64,000 bases of DNA from DATAVB01 sp036267955 (GTDB taxonomy: Bacteria > Actinomycetota > Actinomycetes > Mycobacteriales > QHCD01): assembly GCA_036267955.1 (NCBI GenBank), contig DATAVB010000148.1, positions 1-64,000 of the forward strand. The letters are read 5' to 3'. The notes beneath the pieces were generated by a model. It made no database searches and was not told where the DNA came from. It worked only from the letters and a program-made list of their open reading frames with translations. Below, piece by piece: positions 17,910 to 25,847 of the stretch (positions are counted from its first letter, which is position 1; every line of letters starts with the position of its first letter). The position numbers were made by a program, and so were the translations under genes.

Positions 17910-20738
17910 TCAGCTGACGACGAAGTTGACCAGCCGCCCGGGCACCGCGATCACCTTGCGGACGGTCTTTCCGGCCAATTGGGGCACGATCCGCTCATCG
18001 GCCCGCGCCGCCGCCTCCAGGTCTTCCCGGGAGGCGTCCGCCGCGACCTGCACCGTGCCGCGCACCTTGCCGTTCACCTGCACCGCGATCTCGACGGTGT
18101 CCTCGACCAGCAGCGCCGGATCGGCCACCGGGAAAGCGTGCCAGGCCAGGGATTCCGGGTGTCCCAGCCGGGCCCACAGCTCCTCGGCGATGTGCGGAGC
18201 CAGCGGCGCCAGCAGCAGCACCAGCGGCTCCGCGATCTCCCGCGGCACCGCTGTCAACTGGGTCAGGTGGTTGGACAGTTCGGTGATCCGGGCGATCGAC
18301 GTGTTGAAGCGCAGGGTCAGCATCCCGTCCCGGACCGAGGCGATTGTCTTGTGCAGCTGGCGCCGGGTCGCCTCGTCAGCGTCCACATCGGACACCGCGA
18401 CCACGCCGGTCTCCTCGTCGATGACGTTGCGCCAGATCCGCTGCAACAGCCGGTGCATTCCCGAGATCGCCTTGGAATCCCACGGCCGACTCTGATCCAG
18501 CGGCCCGGTGAACATCTCGTACAGCCGGAACGTGTCGGCGCCATAGTCGGCAATGATCCCGTCCGGGGTGACGACATTCTTCAGACTCTTGCCGATCTTG
18601 CCGAATTCCTGCTTGACCGGCTCACCCTGGTAGAAGAAGGTGCCGTCGCGTTCCTCGACCTCGGACGCCTCGACATAGAAACCACGTGAATCCGTATAGG
18701 CCGGCAGCTGCAGCATTCCCTGGTTGACCAGCTTGTGGAAGGGCTCGTACGACGAGACGTACCCCAGGTCGTACAGCACCTTGTGCCAGAACCGCGCGTA
18801 CAGCAGGTGCAGCACGGCATGCTCGGCGCCGCCGACGTACAGGTCGACACCGCCCGGCCCACCGTCGCCACCCATCCAGTACCGCTCGACCTCGGGATCG
18901 ACCAGCCGCTCGGTATTTTCCGGATCCAGGTAACGCAGTTCGTACCAACACGATCCGGCCCAGTTGGGCATCGTGTTGGTTTCCCGGCGGTACGTCCGCG
19001 GCCCGTCGCCCAGGTCCAGTTCGACCTCGACCCAGTCCTTCGCCCGGGACAGCGGCGGCTCCGGCTCGGAGGTGTCGTCGTCGTCGGAGAACGTCTTCGG
19101 TGAATAGTCATCGACGTCGGGCAGCACCACCGGCAGCGCCGACTGCGGCACCGCGCGGGGCAGGCCGTCGTCGCCGTAGACGATCGGGAACGGCTCACCC
19201 CAGTAGCGCTGGCGGGAAAACAGCCAGTCGCGCAGCTTGTACGTGACCGCGCCGCGGCCGTGGCCATGGTCCTGCAGCCAGCCGATCATCCGGGCCTTTG
19301 CCTCGACAATTCCCAGCCCGTCCAGGAATTGCGAGTTGATGGCCGGGCCCTCACCGGTGAAAGCCTCGCCTTCCCAGCCTTCCGGCGCCTGCACGGTCCG
19401 GATGATGGGCAGCTCGAATACGGTGGCGAAATCCCAGTCCCGCTGGTCCTGCGCCGGAACGGCCATGATGGCGCCCGTTCCGTAACCCATCAGGACGTAA
19501 TCGGCGATGAAAATCGGTATGCGTGCGCCGCCGGCCGGATTCACCGCGTAGGCGCCGGTGAATACGCCGGATTTCTGCTTTCCCTCGGTCTGCCGTTCCA
19601 TTTCCGAACGCCGGCTGGCCGCCGTTCGGTAGCGATCCACGGCCGCGCCCGGCGTTGCGGCGCCCTGCTTCCATACCTCGGGAATGTCGGCCGGCCACTG
19701 CTCGGCGGTCAGCGCGTCGACCATCGGATGCTCCGGCGCCAGCACCATGTAGGTGGCGCCGAACAGCGTGTCCGGCCGGGTGGTGAATACCTCGATCGGC
19801 TCGGCATCGGTCGCAAAGCTCACGTGCGCACCGGTGGACCGACCGATCCAGTTGCGCTGCATCAGTTTGATGGAGTCCGGCCAGTCGATGGTCTCCAGGT
19901 CGCGCAGCAGCCGCTCGGAATAGGCGGTGATGCGCAGCATCCATTGCCGCAGCGCGCGCCGGAACACCGGGAAATTGCCGCGCTCGGACCGGCCGTCGGC
20001 GGTGACCTCCTCATTGGACAGCACGGTGCCCAGACCGGGACACCAGTTCACCGGGGCCTCGTTCACATAGGCCAGCCGGTGGGCGTTGACGACCTCGCGA
20101 CGCTCCACTTCGGACAGTTCTGCCCAGGGACGGCCGAAGGGGTTGGTGTCCTCGACCGGCTCGCGGGTGCCAGCGTCCAGCTCGTCGATCAGGTCGTCGA
20201 TCGGGCGGGCCTTGTCCGCTGCGGTGTCGTACCAGGAATTGAAGATCTGCAGGAAAATCCACTGTGTCCAGCGGTAATAGCCCGGGTCGATGGTGGCGAT
20301 CGACCGGCGCTGATCGTGATCCATCCCCAGCCGGCGCAACTGCTGGCGGAACGTCGCGATATTGGCTTCGGTGGTGACCCGGGGATGCTGCCCGGTCTGC
20401 ACCGCGTATTGCTCGGCGGGCAGCCCGAACGCGTCATAACCCATGGTGTGCAGGACGTTGTGCCCGTCCATCCGCTGGAACCGGGCGTAGACATCGGTGC
20501 CGATGTAACCCAGCGGGTGCCCGACGTGCAGGCCCGCGCCGGACGGGTACGGGAACATGTCCATCACGTACATCTTCGGGCGGTCCTTGACCCGCTCGAA
20601 GCCCTCGGACAACGGCCCGACCGGGTTGGGGGCGCGGAAGATCTCCTCGCGCTGCCAGCGGTCCTGCCACGCGACCTCGATCCGGTCCGCCAGCGTGGCG
20701 TTGTATCGGTGCGGCGGAATTGCCGGTGTCTCACTCAT
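17910..20738 (-). CDS. leuS: Leucyl-tRNA synthetase
   Basis: The protein is 942 aa. The HIGH motif is in PYPSGAGLHVGHPLGY near residue 60, and the KMSKS loop is FGKIGKSLKN near residue 716, a form common in actinobacterial LeuRS. The large CP1 editing domain lies between. The ATG at 20738 has GAGGAG five bases upstream. It charges tRNA-Leu in the cytoplasm. Expression is probably controlled by the leader peptide and terminator found between 20774 and 20880. Confidence 0.97.
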   Translation of the reverse strand: MSETPAIPPHRYNATLADRIEVAWQDRWQREEIFRAPNPVGPLSEGFERVKDRPKMYVMDMFPYPSGAGLHVGHPLGYIGTDVYARFQRMDGHNVLHTMGYDAFGLPAEQYAVQTGQHPRVTTEANIATFRQQLRRLGMDHDQRRSIATIDPGYYRWTQWIFLQIFNSWYDTAADKARPIDDLIDELDAGTREPVEDTNPFGRPWAELSEVERREVVNAHRLAYVNEAPVNWCPGLGTVLSNEEVTADGRSERGNFPVFRRALRQWMLRITAYSERLLRDLETIDWPDSIKLMQRNWIGRSTGAHVSFATDAEPIEVFTTRPDTLFGATYMVLAPEHPMVDALTAEQWPADIPEVWKQGAATPGAAVDRYRTAASRRSEMERQTEGKQKSGVFTGAYAVNPAGGARIPIFIADYVLMGYGTGAIMAVPAQDQRDWDFATVFELPIIRTVQAPEGWEGEAFTGEGPAINSQFLDGLGIVEAKARMIGWLQDHGHGRGAVTYKLRDWLFSRQRYWGEPFPIVYGDDGLPRAVPQSALPVVLPDVDDYSPKTFSDDDDTSEPEPPLSRAKDWVEVELDLGDGPRTYRRETNTMPNWAGSCWYELRYLDPENTERLVDPEVERYWMGGDGGPGGVDLYVGGAEHAVLHLLYARFWHKVLYDLGYVSSYEPFHKLVNQGMLQLPAYTDSRGFYVEASEVEERDGTFFYQGEPVKQEFGKIGKSLKNVVTPDGIIADYGADTFRLYEMFTGPLDQSRPWDSKAISGMHRLLQRIWRNVIDEETGVVAVSDVDADEATRRQLHKTIASVRDGMLTLRFNTSIARITELSNHLTQLTAVPREIAEPLVLLLAPLAPHIAEELWARLGHPESLAWHAFPVADPALLVEDTVEIAVQVNGKVRGTVQVAADASREDLEAAARADERIVPQLAGKTVRKVIAVPGRLVNFVVS

Positions 20739-20773
20739 GAGGAGCTCCTCGTCCGAGTCTTTTCGTGGCCACG

Positions 20774-20799
20774 AAAAAAGCCCCTGCATCCGCAAGGGC
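20774..20799 (-). terminator. Intrinsic terminator in the leuS leader (attenuator)
   Basis: Read on the minus strand, GCCCTTGC-GGAT-GCAGGGGC forms an 8-bp stem with a four-base loop and is followed directly by six Ts. It lies between a leucine-containing leader ORF and the leuS start, so it can stop transcription before the gene. The sequence after the T-run includes a perfect 18-bp palindrome, TTTTCGTGGCCACGAAAA, at 20760-20777. A separate 9-bp helix can form between 20827-20835 and 20802-20810, joining the leader ORF's end to the terminator region. Confidence 0.75.
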
Positions 20800-20825
20800 C
20801 AGCCGCACTGTCGGATTATCGTCCG

Positions 20826-20867
20826 TCAGCGCGGCCCGATAAGGAGCTGCTGTCCGTTCCGTGTCAC
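20826..20867 (-). CDS. Putative leuS leader peptide
   Basis: A short frame reads MTRNGQQLLIGPR from a GTG at 20867 (or 17 aa from the ATG at 20879, adding MLDA) and stops at 20826. It holds tandem Leu codons CTC CTT; CTT, and CTA in the longer form, are rare in such high-GC DNA. TATGCT at 20875-20880 could be a -10 box seven bases before the GTG, so the message may be leaderless. A ribosome stalled at the Leu codons would change folding upstream of the intrinsic terminator, which is classic attenuation. Mechanism inferred. Confidence 0.55.
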   Translation of the reverse strand: MTRNGQQLLIGPR

Positions 20868-20928
20868 GGCGTCTAGCATAGCGCCACCGCAATGTCCACG
20901 AAAACTCAGTCCTCCCGCGCCGGCACGC

Positions 20929-21336
20929 TCAGCCAGGCTCGCCGGTGATCAACTCCAGCAGGGCCAACCCGTACGCCTCGGCCGGGTCGGGGTGCTCGAC
21001 CGTGTTCTGCCTGCCGGCGACCTCGGTCACCACGCGGTAGCTGTCCCCATCGCGGCGCAGCTCCCGGAACGTGCCGCCGAGCTTCTCCCGCAGCTGGTCC
21101 TCCGCGGGCAGCCAGACCGCCTCCCGCTGCTGGACCTGATCCAACGCCCACTCGGTGGTGCCGTTGAAACCGATGGTCTTGCCGCCGGCGTACTCCCGCA
21201 CCTCGATGGTCATGTCAGACAGTACGAAGACATCCTCGTCCATCTCCTCGGTGGCGACCACGAAACGGTCACCCCGCGCGGGGCTCCACCGCAAACCGGA
21301 ATCTCGCAGTCGAATGGCCAGCTCCAACGACACCAT
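20929..21336 (-). CDS. Conserved actinobacterial hypothetical (often labelled CpaE-like)
   Basis: The protein is about 135 aa (MVSLELAIRLRDSGLRWSP...). The pattern DEDVFVLSDMTIEV, GFNGTTEWALD and AEDQLREKLGGTFREL belongs to a small conserved family in actinobacteria. Databases often call it pilus assembly protein CpaE, but it has no ATPase motif and no pilus genes are nearby, so that name is doubtful. It lies between gpgP and the leuS leader on the same strand. Function unknown. Confidence 0.7.
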   Translation of the reverse strand: MVSLELAIRLRDSGLRWSPARGDRFVVATEEMDEDVFVLSDMTIEVREYAGGKTIGFNGTTEWALDQVQQREAVWLPAEDQLREKLGGTFRELRRDGDSYRVVTEVAGRQNTVEHPDPAEAYGLALLELITGEPG

Positions 21337-21385
21337 AGGGCGCAATTATGCCGTACCGGGGATCTTCCGACCCCGGATCCGGCCG

Positions 21386-22063
21386 CTAACGGTCGTCGCT
21401 CAGCACCGGCTCGGGCAGCGAACCGGCGTTGTGTTCCAACAACCGCCAGCCGCTCATCCGCCAGCCAGCCGGCACCTCGCGCAGCACCGACCAGGCGCAA
21501 TTGGACAGCGACTCGAGCCGGCGCCAGAGCGGCTCCGGCAGCTCCAGCAGGGCGGCGATGCCGGCCCGGATAGCGCTTCCATGACTCACCACGACCAGTA
21601 CCTCGCCGTCGCCGAGTTGCTCCGCGGCATCCCGGACGGCCGCGGAGAACCGGGTCGCGACCTCTTCCAGCGTCTCGCCGCCGACCGGCTCCCAGACCGC
21701 CCAGCGCTCCGGATAACGCTCCCGGATCTCGACGTCGGTCAGGCCCTCCCACTCGCCACCGGAGCGTTCCCGCAGGCGCGGGTCGGTGCTTACCGGAAGC
21801 CCGGTCACCCGGCCGAGCGCGGCGGCGGTTTCGGTGGCCCGGACCAGGTCGGAGGCGACGATGGCGTGCGGGCGCAGGCCGGCGAGCAGCCGGGCGGCCT
21901 GTTCGGCCTGGGTCCGGCCCACGTCGTCCAGCGGTACGTCAGCCGCGCCCTGGAACCGGTGCTCGGCGTTCCAGGAAGTCTGCCCGTGCCGCCAGAAAAC
22001 GATGCGACGCCGGCCGTTGCTGCCATTGCCACTCGGTCCGGCCGGGGTCACGGCAGCGGTCAC
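21386..22063 (-). CDS. gpgP: Histidine phosphatase, probable glucosyl-3-phosphoglycerate phosphatase
   Basis: The protein is 225 aa. FWRHGQTSWN holds the catalytic RHG triad, and VVSHGSAIRAG supplies the second histidine; SGGEWEG is the usual middle motif. The GTG at 22063 overlaps the rsfS stop (GTGA) and has GGAGAGG upstream. In Mycobacterium tuberculosis the gene in this exact place (Rv2419c, after nadD-rsfS) is glucosyl-3-phosphoglycerate phosphatase, which makes glucosylglycerate for methylglucose lipopolysaccharide. The specific substrate here rests on that synteny. A general phosphoglycerate-mutase-like phosphatase is the alternative. Confidence 0.8.
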   Translation of the reverse strand: MTAAVTPAGPSGNGSNGRRRIVFWRHGQTSWNAEHRFQGAADVPLDDVGRTQAEQAARLLAGLRPHAIVASDLVRATETAAALGRVTGLPVSTDPRLRERSGGEWEGLTDVEIRERYPERWAVWEPVGGETLEEVATRFSAAVRDAAEQLGDGEVLVVVSHGSAIRAGIAALLELPEPLWRRLESLSNCAWSVLREVPAGWRMSGWRLLEHNAGSLPEPVLSDDR

Positions 22064-22473
22064 TGCGCCTCTCCGCCGGTGACACCCGCCGGCAGCGGCA
22101 GCATCGGACAGTCCTTCCAGAGCCGCTCCAGCGCGTAGAAGACGCGTTCCTCGTCGTGTTGCACGTGGATCACGATGTCGACGTAGTCCAGCAGCACCCA
22201 CCGGCCCTCGCGCTCGCCCTCGCGGCGGACCGGCTTGGCCGCGACCAGGCGCAGCTTGTCCTCGATCTCGTCGACGATGGCCTGCACCTGCCGCTCGCTG
22301 GGCGCCGAGGCGATCAGGAACGCGTCGGTGATGGCGAGCCGCTGGCTCACGTCGATCGCCACGATGTTGTGGGCGAGCTTGTCGGACGCGGCGCGGGCGG
22401 CGATGTCGATGAGCTCGCGGGCGCGCTCGGACACCTCGGTGTCGCCGGTTGGGATGTCTGGGTCATCGGTCAC
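22060..22473 (-). CDS. rsfS: Ribosome silencing factor
   Basis: The protein is 137 aa with the RsfS/DUF143 signatures VAIDVSQRLAITDAFLIASA and DYVDIVIHVQHDEERVFYALERLW. RsfS binds ribosomal protein L14 and blocks subunit joining under starvation. The start is a GTG at 22473 with GAGAGGC nine bases upstream. It sits between nadD and gpgP in the usual actinobacterial order and is coupled to gpgP. Confidence 0.95.
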   Translation of the reverse strand: MTDDPDIPTGDTEVSERARELIDIAARAASDKLAHNIVAIDVSQRLAITDAFLIASAPSERQVQAIVDEIEDKLRLVAAKPVRREGEREGRWVLLDYVDIVIHVQHDEERVFYALERLWKDCPMLPLPAGVTGGEAQ

Positions 22474-22542
22474 AGCGCAAGCCTCTCACGACCGGCGTAC
22501 GGTCCGCTGCCGCAGCCGCCCCGGGTCGATCCGGCGTGCCGC

Positions 22543-23136
22543 TCAGTCGAGGTACAGGCCGCGTTTGTCGATGTACTGGACCACGCCGTCCGGCACCAGG
22601 TACCAGACCGGCTGGCCGGAGGCGACCCGTTCCCGGCAGGCGCTGGAGGAGATAGCCAGGGCCGGCACCTCGACCAGGCTGACGGTGTCCCGCGGCACGT
22701 GCTCGGCGCTCAGCTCGAATCCCGGCCGGGTCACCCCGACGAAGCGGGCCAGCCCGAACAGCTCGTCGACGTTCTTCCAGGACAGGATCGCGGCCAGCGC
22801 GTCGGCCCCGGTGATGAAGAAGAGTTGGGAGTCCGGCCGGGCGATGGCCAGGTCGTGCAGGGTGTCGATCGTGTACGTGGGGCCATCGCGGTCGATGTCC
22901 GCGCGACTGACGGAGAACCGGGGGTTGGACGCGGTGGCGATGACCGTCATCAGGTAGCGGTCCTCGGCCGGGCTGACCTTCACCCCGGCCTTCTGCCAGG
23001 GGTCACCGGTCGGGACGAAGACGACCTCGTCGAGTTCGAATCGGGCGGCGACCTCGCTCGCGGCCACGAGGTGACCATGGTGGATGGGGTCGAACGTGCC
23101 GCCCATGACGCCGACGCGTCGGCCGTTCGTCTGCAT
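22543..23136 (-). CDS. nadD: Nicotinate-nucleotide adenylyltransferase
   Basis: The protein is 197 aa. GVMGGTFDPIHHGHL carries the nucleotidyltransferase GxFxPxHxGH motif, and the ISSSACRERVASG motif near the end is the ISSTxxR signature. It adenylates nicotinate mononucleotide in NAD synthesis. ATG at 23136 is preferred over an in-frame TTG at 23142. A 15-bp perfect hairpin sits only 13 bp upstream of this start. Confidence 0.95.
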   Translation of the reverse strand: MQTNGRRVGVMGGTFDPIHHGHLVAASEVAARFELDEVVFVPTGDPWQKAGVKVSPAEDRYLMTVIATASNPRFSVSRADIDRDGPTYTIDTLHDLAIARPDSQLFFITGADALAAILSWKNVDELFGLARFVGVTRPGFELSAEHVPRDTVSLVEVPALAISSSACRERVASGQPVWYLVPDGVVQYIDKRGLYLD

Positions 23137-23393
23137 GCGCAAATGGTAAGTGGGCGGATCAGAGACCTGTCAGGTGCCTCTGATCCGCCCACGTACGGCC
23201 ATGCTCTGTTCGGTCCCCCCGTGGGATCGAACAGCCCCCTTATGGCGGCGGGACCGCGGGGCCGACTCCGCTGCCCCGCCGCTCGCAGAAGGAACGGCGC
23301 CGGGCGCGGGTCATGACGCCGTTGGGCGAAGAAACTTGGAAAGTTTTCTGACCGGCTCATCGCAGCGTCAATCGGTGCCTTCGCGGCTGCCCG
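23137..23393. ncRNA. Structured intergenic region upstream of nadD; possible 6C-like RNA
   Basis: There is no gene here. Three strong hairpins follow one another: perfect 15-bp arms at 23150-23164 and 23178-23192; 12-bp arms at 23206-23217 and 23223-23234 enclosing a C6 run; and 7-bp arms GCGGGGC/GCCCCGC at 23256 and 23273. The C-rich stem-loop followed by a second C5 run recalls the actinobacterial 6C RNA on the plus strand. Equally, the first hairpin could be a control element in the nadD leader on the minus strand. I cannot decide between these. Confidence 0.35.
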
Positions 23394-23439
23394 TTTCATG
23401 ATCATGATCGCGTTATGCCGGTCATAGCCGGCACAACGC
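23394..23439. repeat. Dispersed palindromic element, type B copy with type A end
   Basis: TTTCATGATCATGATCG is followed by 12-bp arms GCGTTATGCCGG and CCGGCACAACGC around TCATAG. The first part is the end module of the type A elements. The stem matches the element at 43921-43962 in reverse orientation. It lies in the 457-bp gap between proA and nadD. Confidence 0.65.
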
Positions 23440-23503
23440 AGACTTCATCAACCCGAGCCCCACGATCCCGCTGCACCGCCGCGCCTCCGAGGCGGCGGAG
23501 TGG

Positions 23504-23570
23504 GGGCGCGGGCATCGGAGTGGAGCGGGGGCGCGGAGCGGGGGCGCGGAGTGGGGGCGGCGGGCTATCG
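23504..23570. repeat. G-rich direct repeats
   Basis: Three to four copies of a GCGGAG(C/T)GGGGGCGC-like unit lie in tandem just downstream of the proA stop. Runs of four or five Gs recur, so a G-quadruplex is possible on the plus strand. There is no coding sign here; it is probably slippage-expanded intergenic DNA. Confidence 0.5.
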
Positions 23571-23593
23571 GTCGACGGCGGGCGGGCCGACCG

Positions 23594-24835
23594 TCAGCGA
23601 ACGTGCCCGTCGCCGGTGACGACGTACGTGGTGCTGGTGAGCTCGGGCAGCCCCATCGGCCCGCGAGCGTGCAGTTTCTGGGTGGAGATCCCGATCTCAG
23701 CACCGAAGCCGAACTCGCCGCCGTCGGTGAACCGGGTCGACGCGTTCACCATGACCGCCGCACTGTCCACATGCGACACGAAGTGCCGGGCGGCGGACTG
23801 GGAGCGGGTGATGATCGCCTCGGTGTGCCCGCTGCTCCAGCGCCTGATGTGTGCCTCCGCATCGCCGATCGAGTCGACGACGGCGACCGCCATGTCCAGC
23901 GACAGATACTCCTCGGCCCAGTCCGGGTCGCCCGCCGGGACGACCGCCGGATCGTACGAACAGACCGTCTCATCGCCGTGCACCGTGACGCCGGCGGACT
24001 GCAGGGCGGTGAGAATCCGTGGCAGGAATTCCGCCGCGATGTCGCGATGGACCAGCAGCGTCTCGGCGGCGTTGCAGACACTCGGCCGCGACGTCTTCGC
24101 GTTCACCGTGATCGCCTCGGCCATCGTCTGATCGGCGTCCGCGTCGACGTAAATGTGGCAGTTGCCGACGCCGGTCTCGATGACCGGCACCTTCGCGTTC
24201 TCCACGACGTGCCGGATCAGCCCGGCCCCACCGCGCGGGATCACCACGTCGACCAGGCCACGCGCCTGCAGCAGTTCGGTGACCGATTCGCGGTCGACCG
24301 CCGGGACGAGTTGCACCGTCGCGCGCGGCAGGCCGGCCTTCTCCGCCGCCGCGGCGAGCACCTCGACGAGAGCCGCATTGGACGACCGGGCCGAGGACGA
24401 ACCGCGCAGCAGCACGGCGTTACCGCTCTTCAGCGTCAGGCCGGCGGCATCGACGGTGACGTTGGGGCGCGCCTCGTAGATGATCGCGACAACGCCGAGC
24501 GGCACCCGGACCTGCCTGACCTCCAGGCCGTTGGGCAGCGTGTAGCCGCGGACCACCTCGCCCACCGGGTCCGGCAGCGCCGCGACATCGCGCAGGCCGT
24601 CGGCCATGGCCGCCACCCGTTCAGGGGTCAGCGCGAGCCGGTCGAGCATCGGCTCAGTGAGGCCGTCGGCCCGGCCGCGGTCCACATCGGCCCGGTTGGC
24701 GGCCAGCACGGCGTCGGTCGCCGCCACAAGCGCGTCGGCCATCGCGCGGAGCGCCGCGTCCTTGCTCTCCCGGGTCAGCGGAGCCAATTCGGCCGCTGCG
24801 TCCCGGGCCGCGGTGGCGATCTGCTCGACGGTCAT
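23594..24835 (-). CDS. proA: Glutamate-5-semialdehyde dehydrogenase (gamma-glutamyl phosphate reductase)
   Basis: The protein is 413 aa, the normal family length. The catalytic cysteine region is NAKTSRPSVCNAAETLL, and the NADPH-binding stretch VPLGVVAIIYEARPNV is clear. It reduces gamma-glutamyl phosphate to glutamate semialdehyde in proline synthesis, the step after ProB. The ATG at 24835 has AGGAG upstream and overlaps the stop of the formylglycine-generating enzyme gene as ATGA. proB lies 4 kb away on the same strand, so the usual proB-proA pair is split by four accessory genes. Confidence 0.96.
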   Translation of the reverse strand: MTVEQIATAARDAAAELAPLTRESKDAALRAMADALVAATDAVLAANRADVDRGRADGLTEPMLDRLALTPERVAAMADGLRDVAALPDPVGEVVRGYTLPNGLEVRQVRVPLGVVAIIYEARPNVTVDAAGLTLKSGNAVLLRGSSSARSSNAALVEVLAAAAEKAGLPRATVQLVPAVDRESVTELLQARGLVDVVIPRGGAGLIRHVVENAKVPVIETGVGNCHIYVDADADQTMAEAITVNAKTSRPSVCNAAETLLVHRDIAAEFLPRILTALQSAGVTVHGDETVCSYDPAVVPAGDPDWAEEYLSLDMAVAVVDSIGDAEAHIRRWSSGHTEAIITRSQSAARHFVSHVDSAAVMVNASTRFTDGGEFGFGAEIGISTQKLHARGPMGLPELTSTTYVVTGDGHVR

Positions 24836-25800
24836 CGTTGCTCCTGGAGTACGCAGCGGAATCCGGTGTGGCCGGTGGTGCTGTCCGGGGTGTTGCCGGT
24901 CCGGGCGGCGACCCGGTAACGGTTGCAGTAGGACCGGTGACAGAGGTACGAGCCCCCCTTGGTGACCCGACTGTCCCCATTGGACGGTCCGGTCGGGTCG
25001 ACCCGGGTCTCCGGCCGGTCCGCCGCGTGCCAGGTCGGGCTGAACCGGTCGGCGCACCATTCCCAGACGTTGCCGGAGGTGTTGTAGAGCCCGAAACCGT
25101 TGGGGCGGAAGGATTTCACCGGTGCCGTGCCGAGGAATCCGTCCTCGGCGGTGTTGGTCCGCGGGAAATCGCCCTGCCAGATATTGCACCGGTGGGCGCC
25201 GCGCGGGGTGAGCTCGTCGCCCCACGGATAGCGGCCCTGCTCCAGGCCGCCACGGGCGGCGCACTCCCACTCCGCCTCGGTCGGCAGCCGCTTGCCGGCC
25301 CACGCCGCGTACGCGGTCGCGTCGTACCAGGAGACGTGCACGACCGGATGCTGCGGCAGCTGGGCGATCGAGGAGCCCGGGCCGTTGGGTGCGCGCCAGT
25401 CGGCGCCCTCAACCGGCAGCCACCACGGCGCTCCCGGGACCTGCCCGTCGCGGACCGAGCCGCGGGCGGCCGGATCGACCAGGGCGTAGAAGACGTACGA
25501 CCAGCAGAACCGTTCGGCGTCGGTCTGATAGCCGGTGTCCTTGACGAAGGCGCCGAACGCCCGGTTGGTCACCGCGGTCGGTTCGATGCGGTAACCGGAC
25601 AGAGTCACCTCGCGGACCGGGCCCTCGCCGTCGGCCCGGAACGACTCACCGTCGGCCGCGCCCATCAGGAAACGGCCGGCCGGGATGCTGACCATGCCCT
25701 TGCCCGCGATGGCCGGATCCCGCCGCGGGACGGCGAATGGCAGCGTCCCGTCCCGCTCGGTGGAGACCTGACCGCCGGATGGCCCGCAACATGCGCTCAC
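24832..25800 (-). CDS. Formylglycine-generating enzyme (sulfatase-modifying factor)
   Basis: The protein is about 322 aa. KGGSYLCHRSYCNRYRV carries the copper-binding active-site pair Cys287 and Cys292, spaced as in human SUMF1 and actinobacterial FGE. HVSWYDATAYAAWAGKRLP, NIWQGDFPRTNT and NVWEWCADRF are the other family hallmarks. FGE oxidises the cysteine of the sulfatase motif CxPxR to formylglycine. The GTG at 25800 gives an N-terminus starting MSACCGPSGG; ATG at 25833 is the alternative. No sulfatase gene is in the window, so the client lies elsewhere. It is translationally coupled to proA. Confidence 0.9.
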   Translation of the reverse strand: MSACCGPSGGQVSTERDGTLPFAVPRRDPAIAGKGMVSIPAGRFLMGAADGESFRADGEGPVREVTLSGYRIEPTAVTNRAFGAFVKDTGYQTDAERFCWSYVFYALVDPAARGSVRDGQVPGAPWWLPVEGADWRAPNGPGSSIAQLPQHPVVHVSWYDATAYAAWAGKRLPTEAEWECAARGGLEQGRYPWGDELTPRGAHRCNIWQGDFPRTNTAEDGFLGTAPVKSFRPNGFGLYNTSGNVWEWCADRFSPTWHAADRPETRVDPTGPSNGDSRVTKGGSYLCHRSYCNRYRVAARTGNTPDSTTGHTGFRCVLQEQR

Positions 25801-25847
25801 CGCACCATTGTCGCCTATCCGACCCGTCCCCATCGACCCGCCCGCGT

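Noticed and set aside
19260..20876. 538-codon plus-strand frame over leuS
   Set aside because: Shadow of leuS; no conserved motif, and leuS is certain.
20929..21336. Pilus assembly ATPase CpaE
   Set aside because: No P-loop, only about 135 aa, and no pilus genes nearby; the common label appears to be a carried-over misannotation.
23190..23285. tRNA gene (a GTTCGATCC-like T-arm on the minus strand)
   Set aside because: No acceptor stem, anticodon arm or correct spacing could be built around it.
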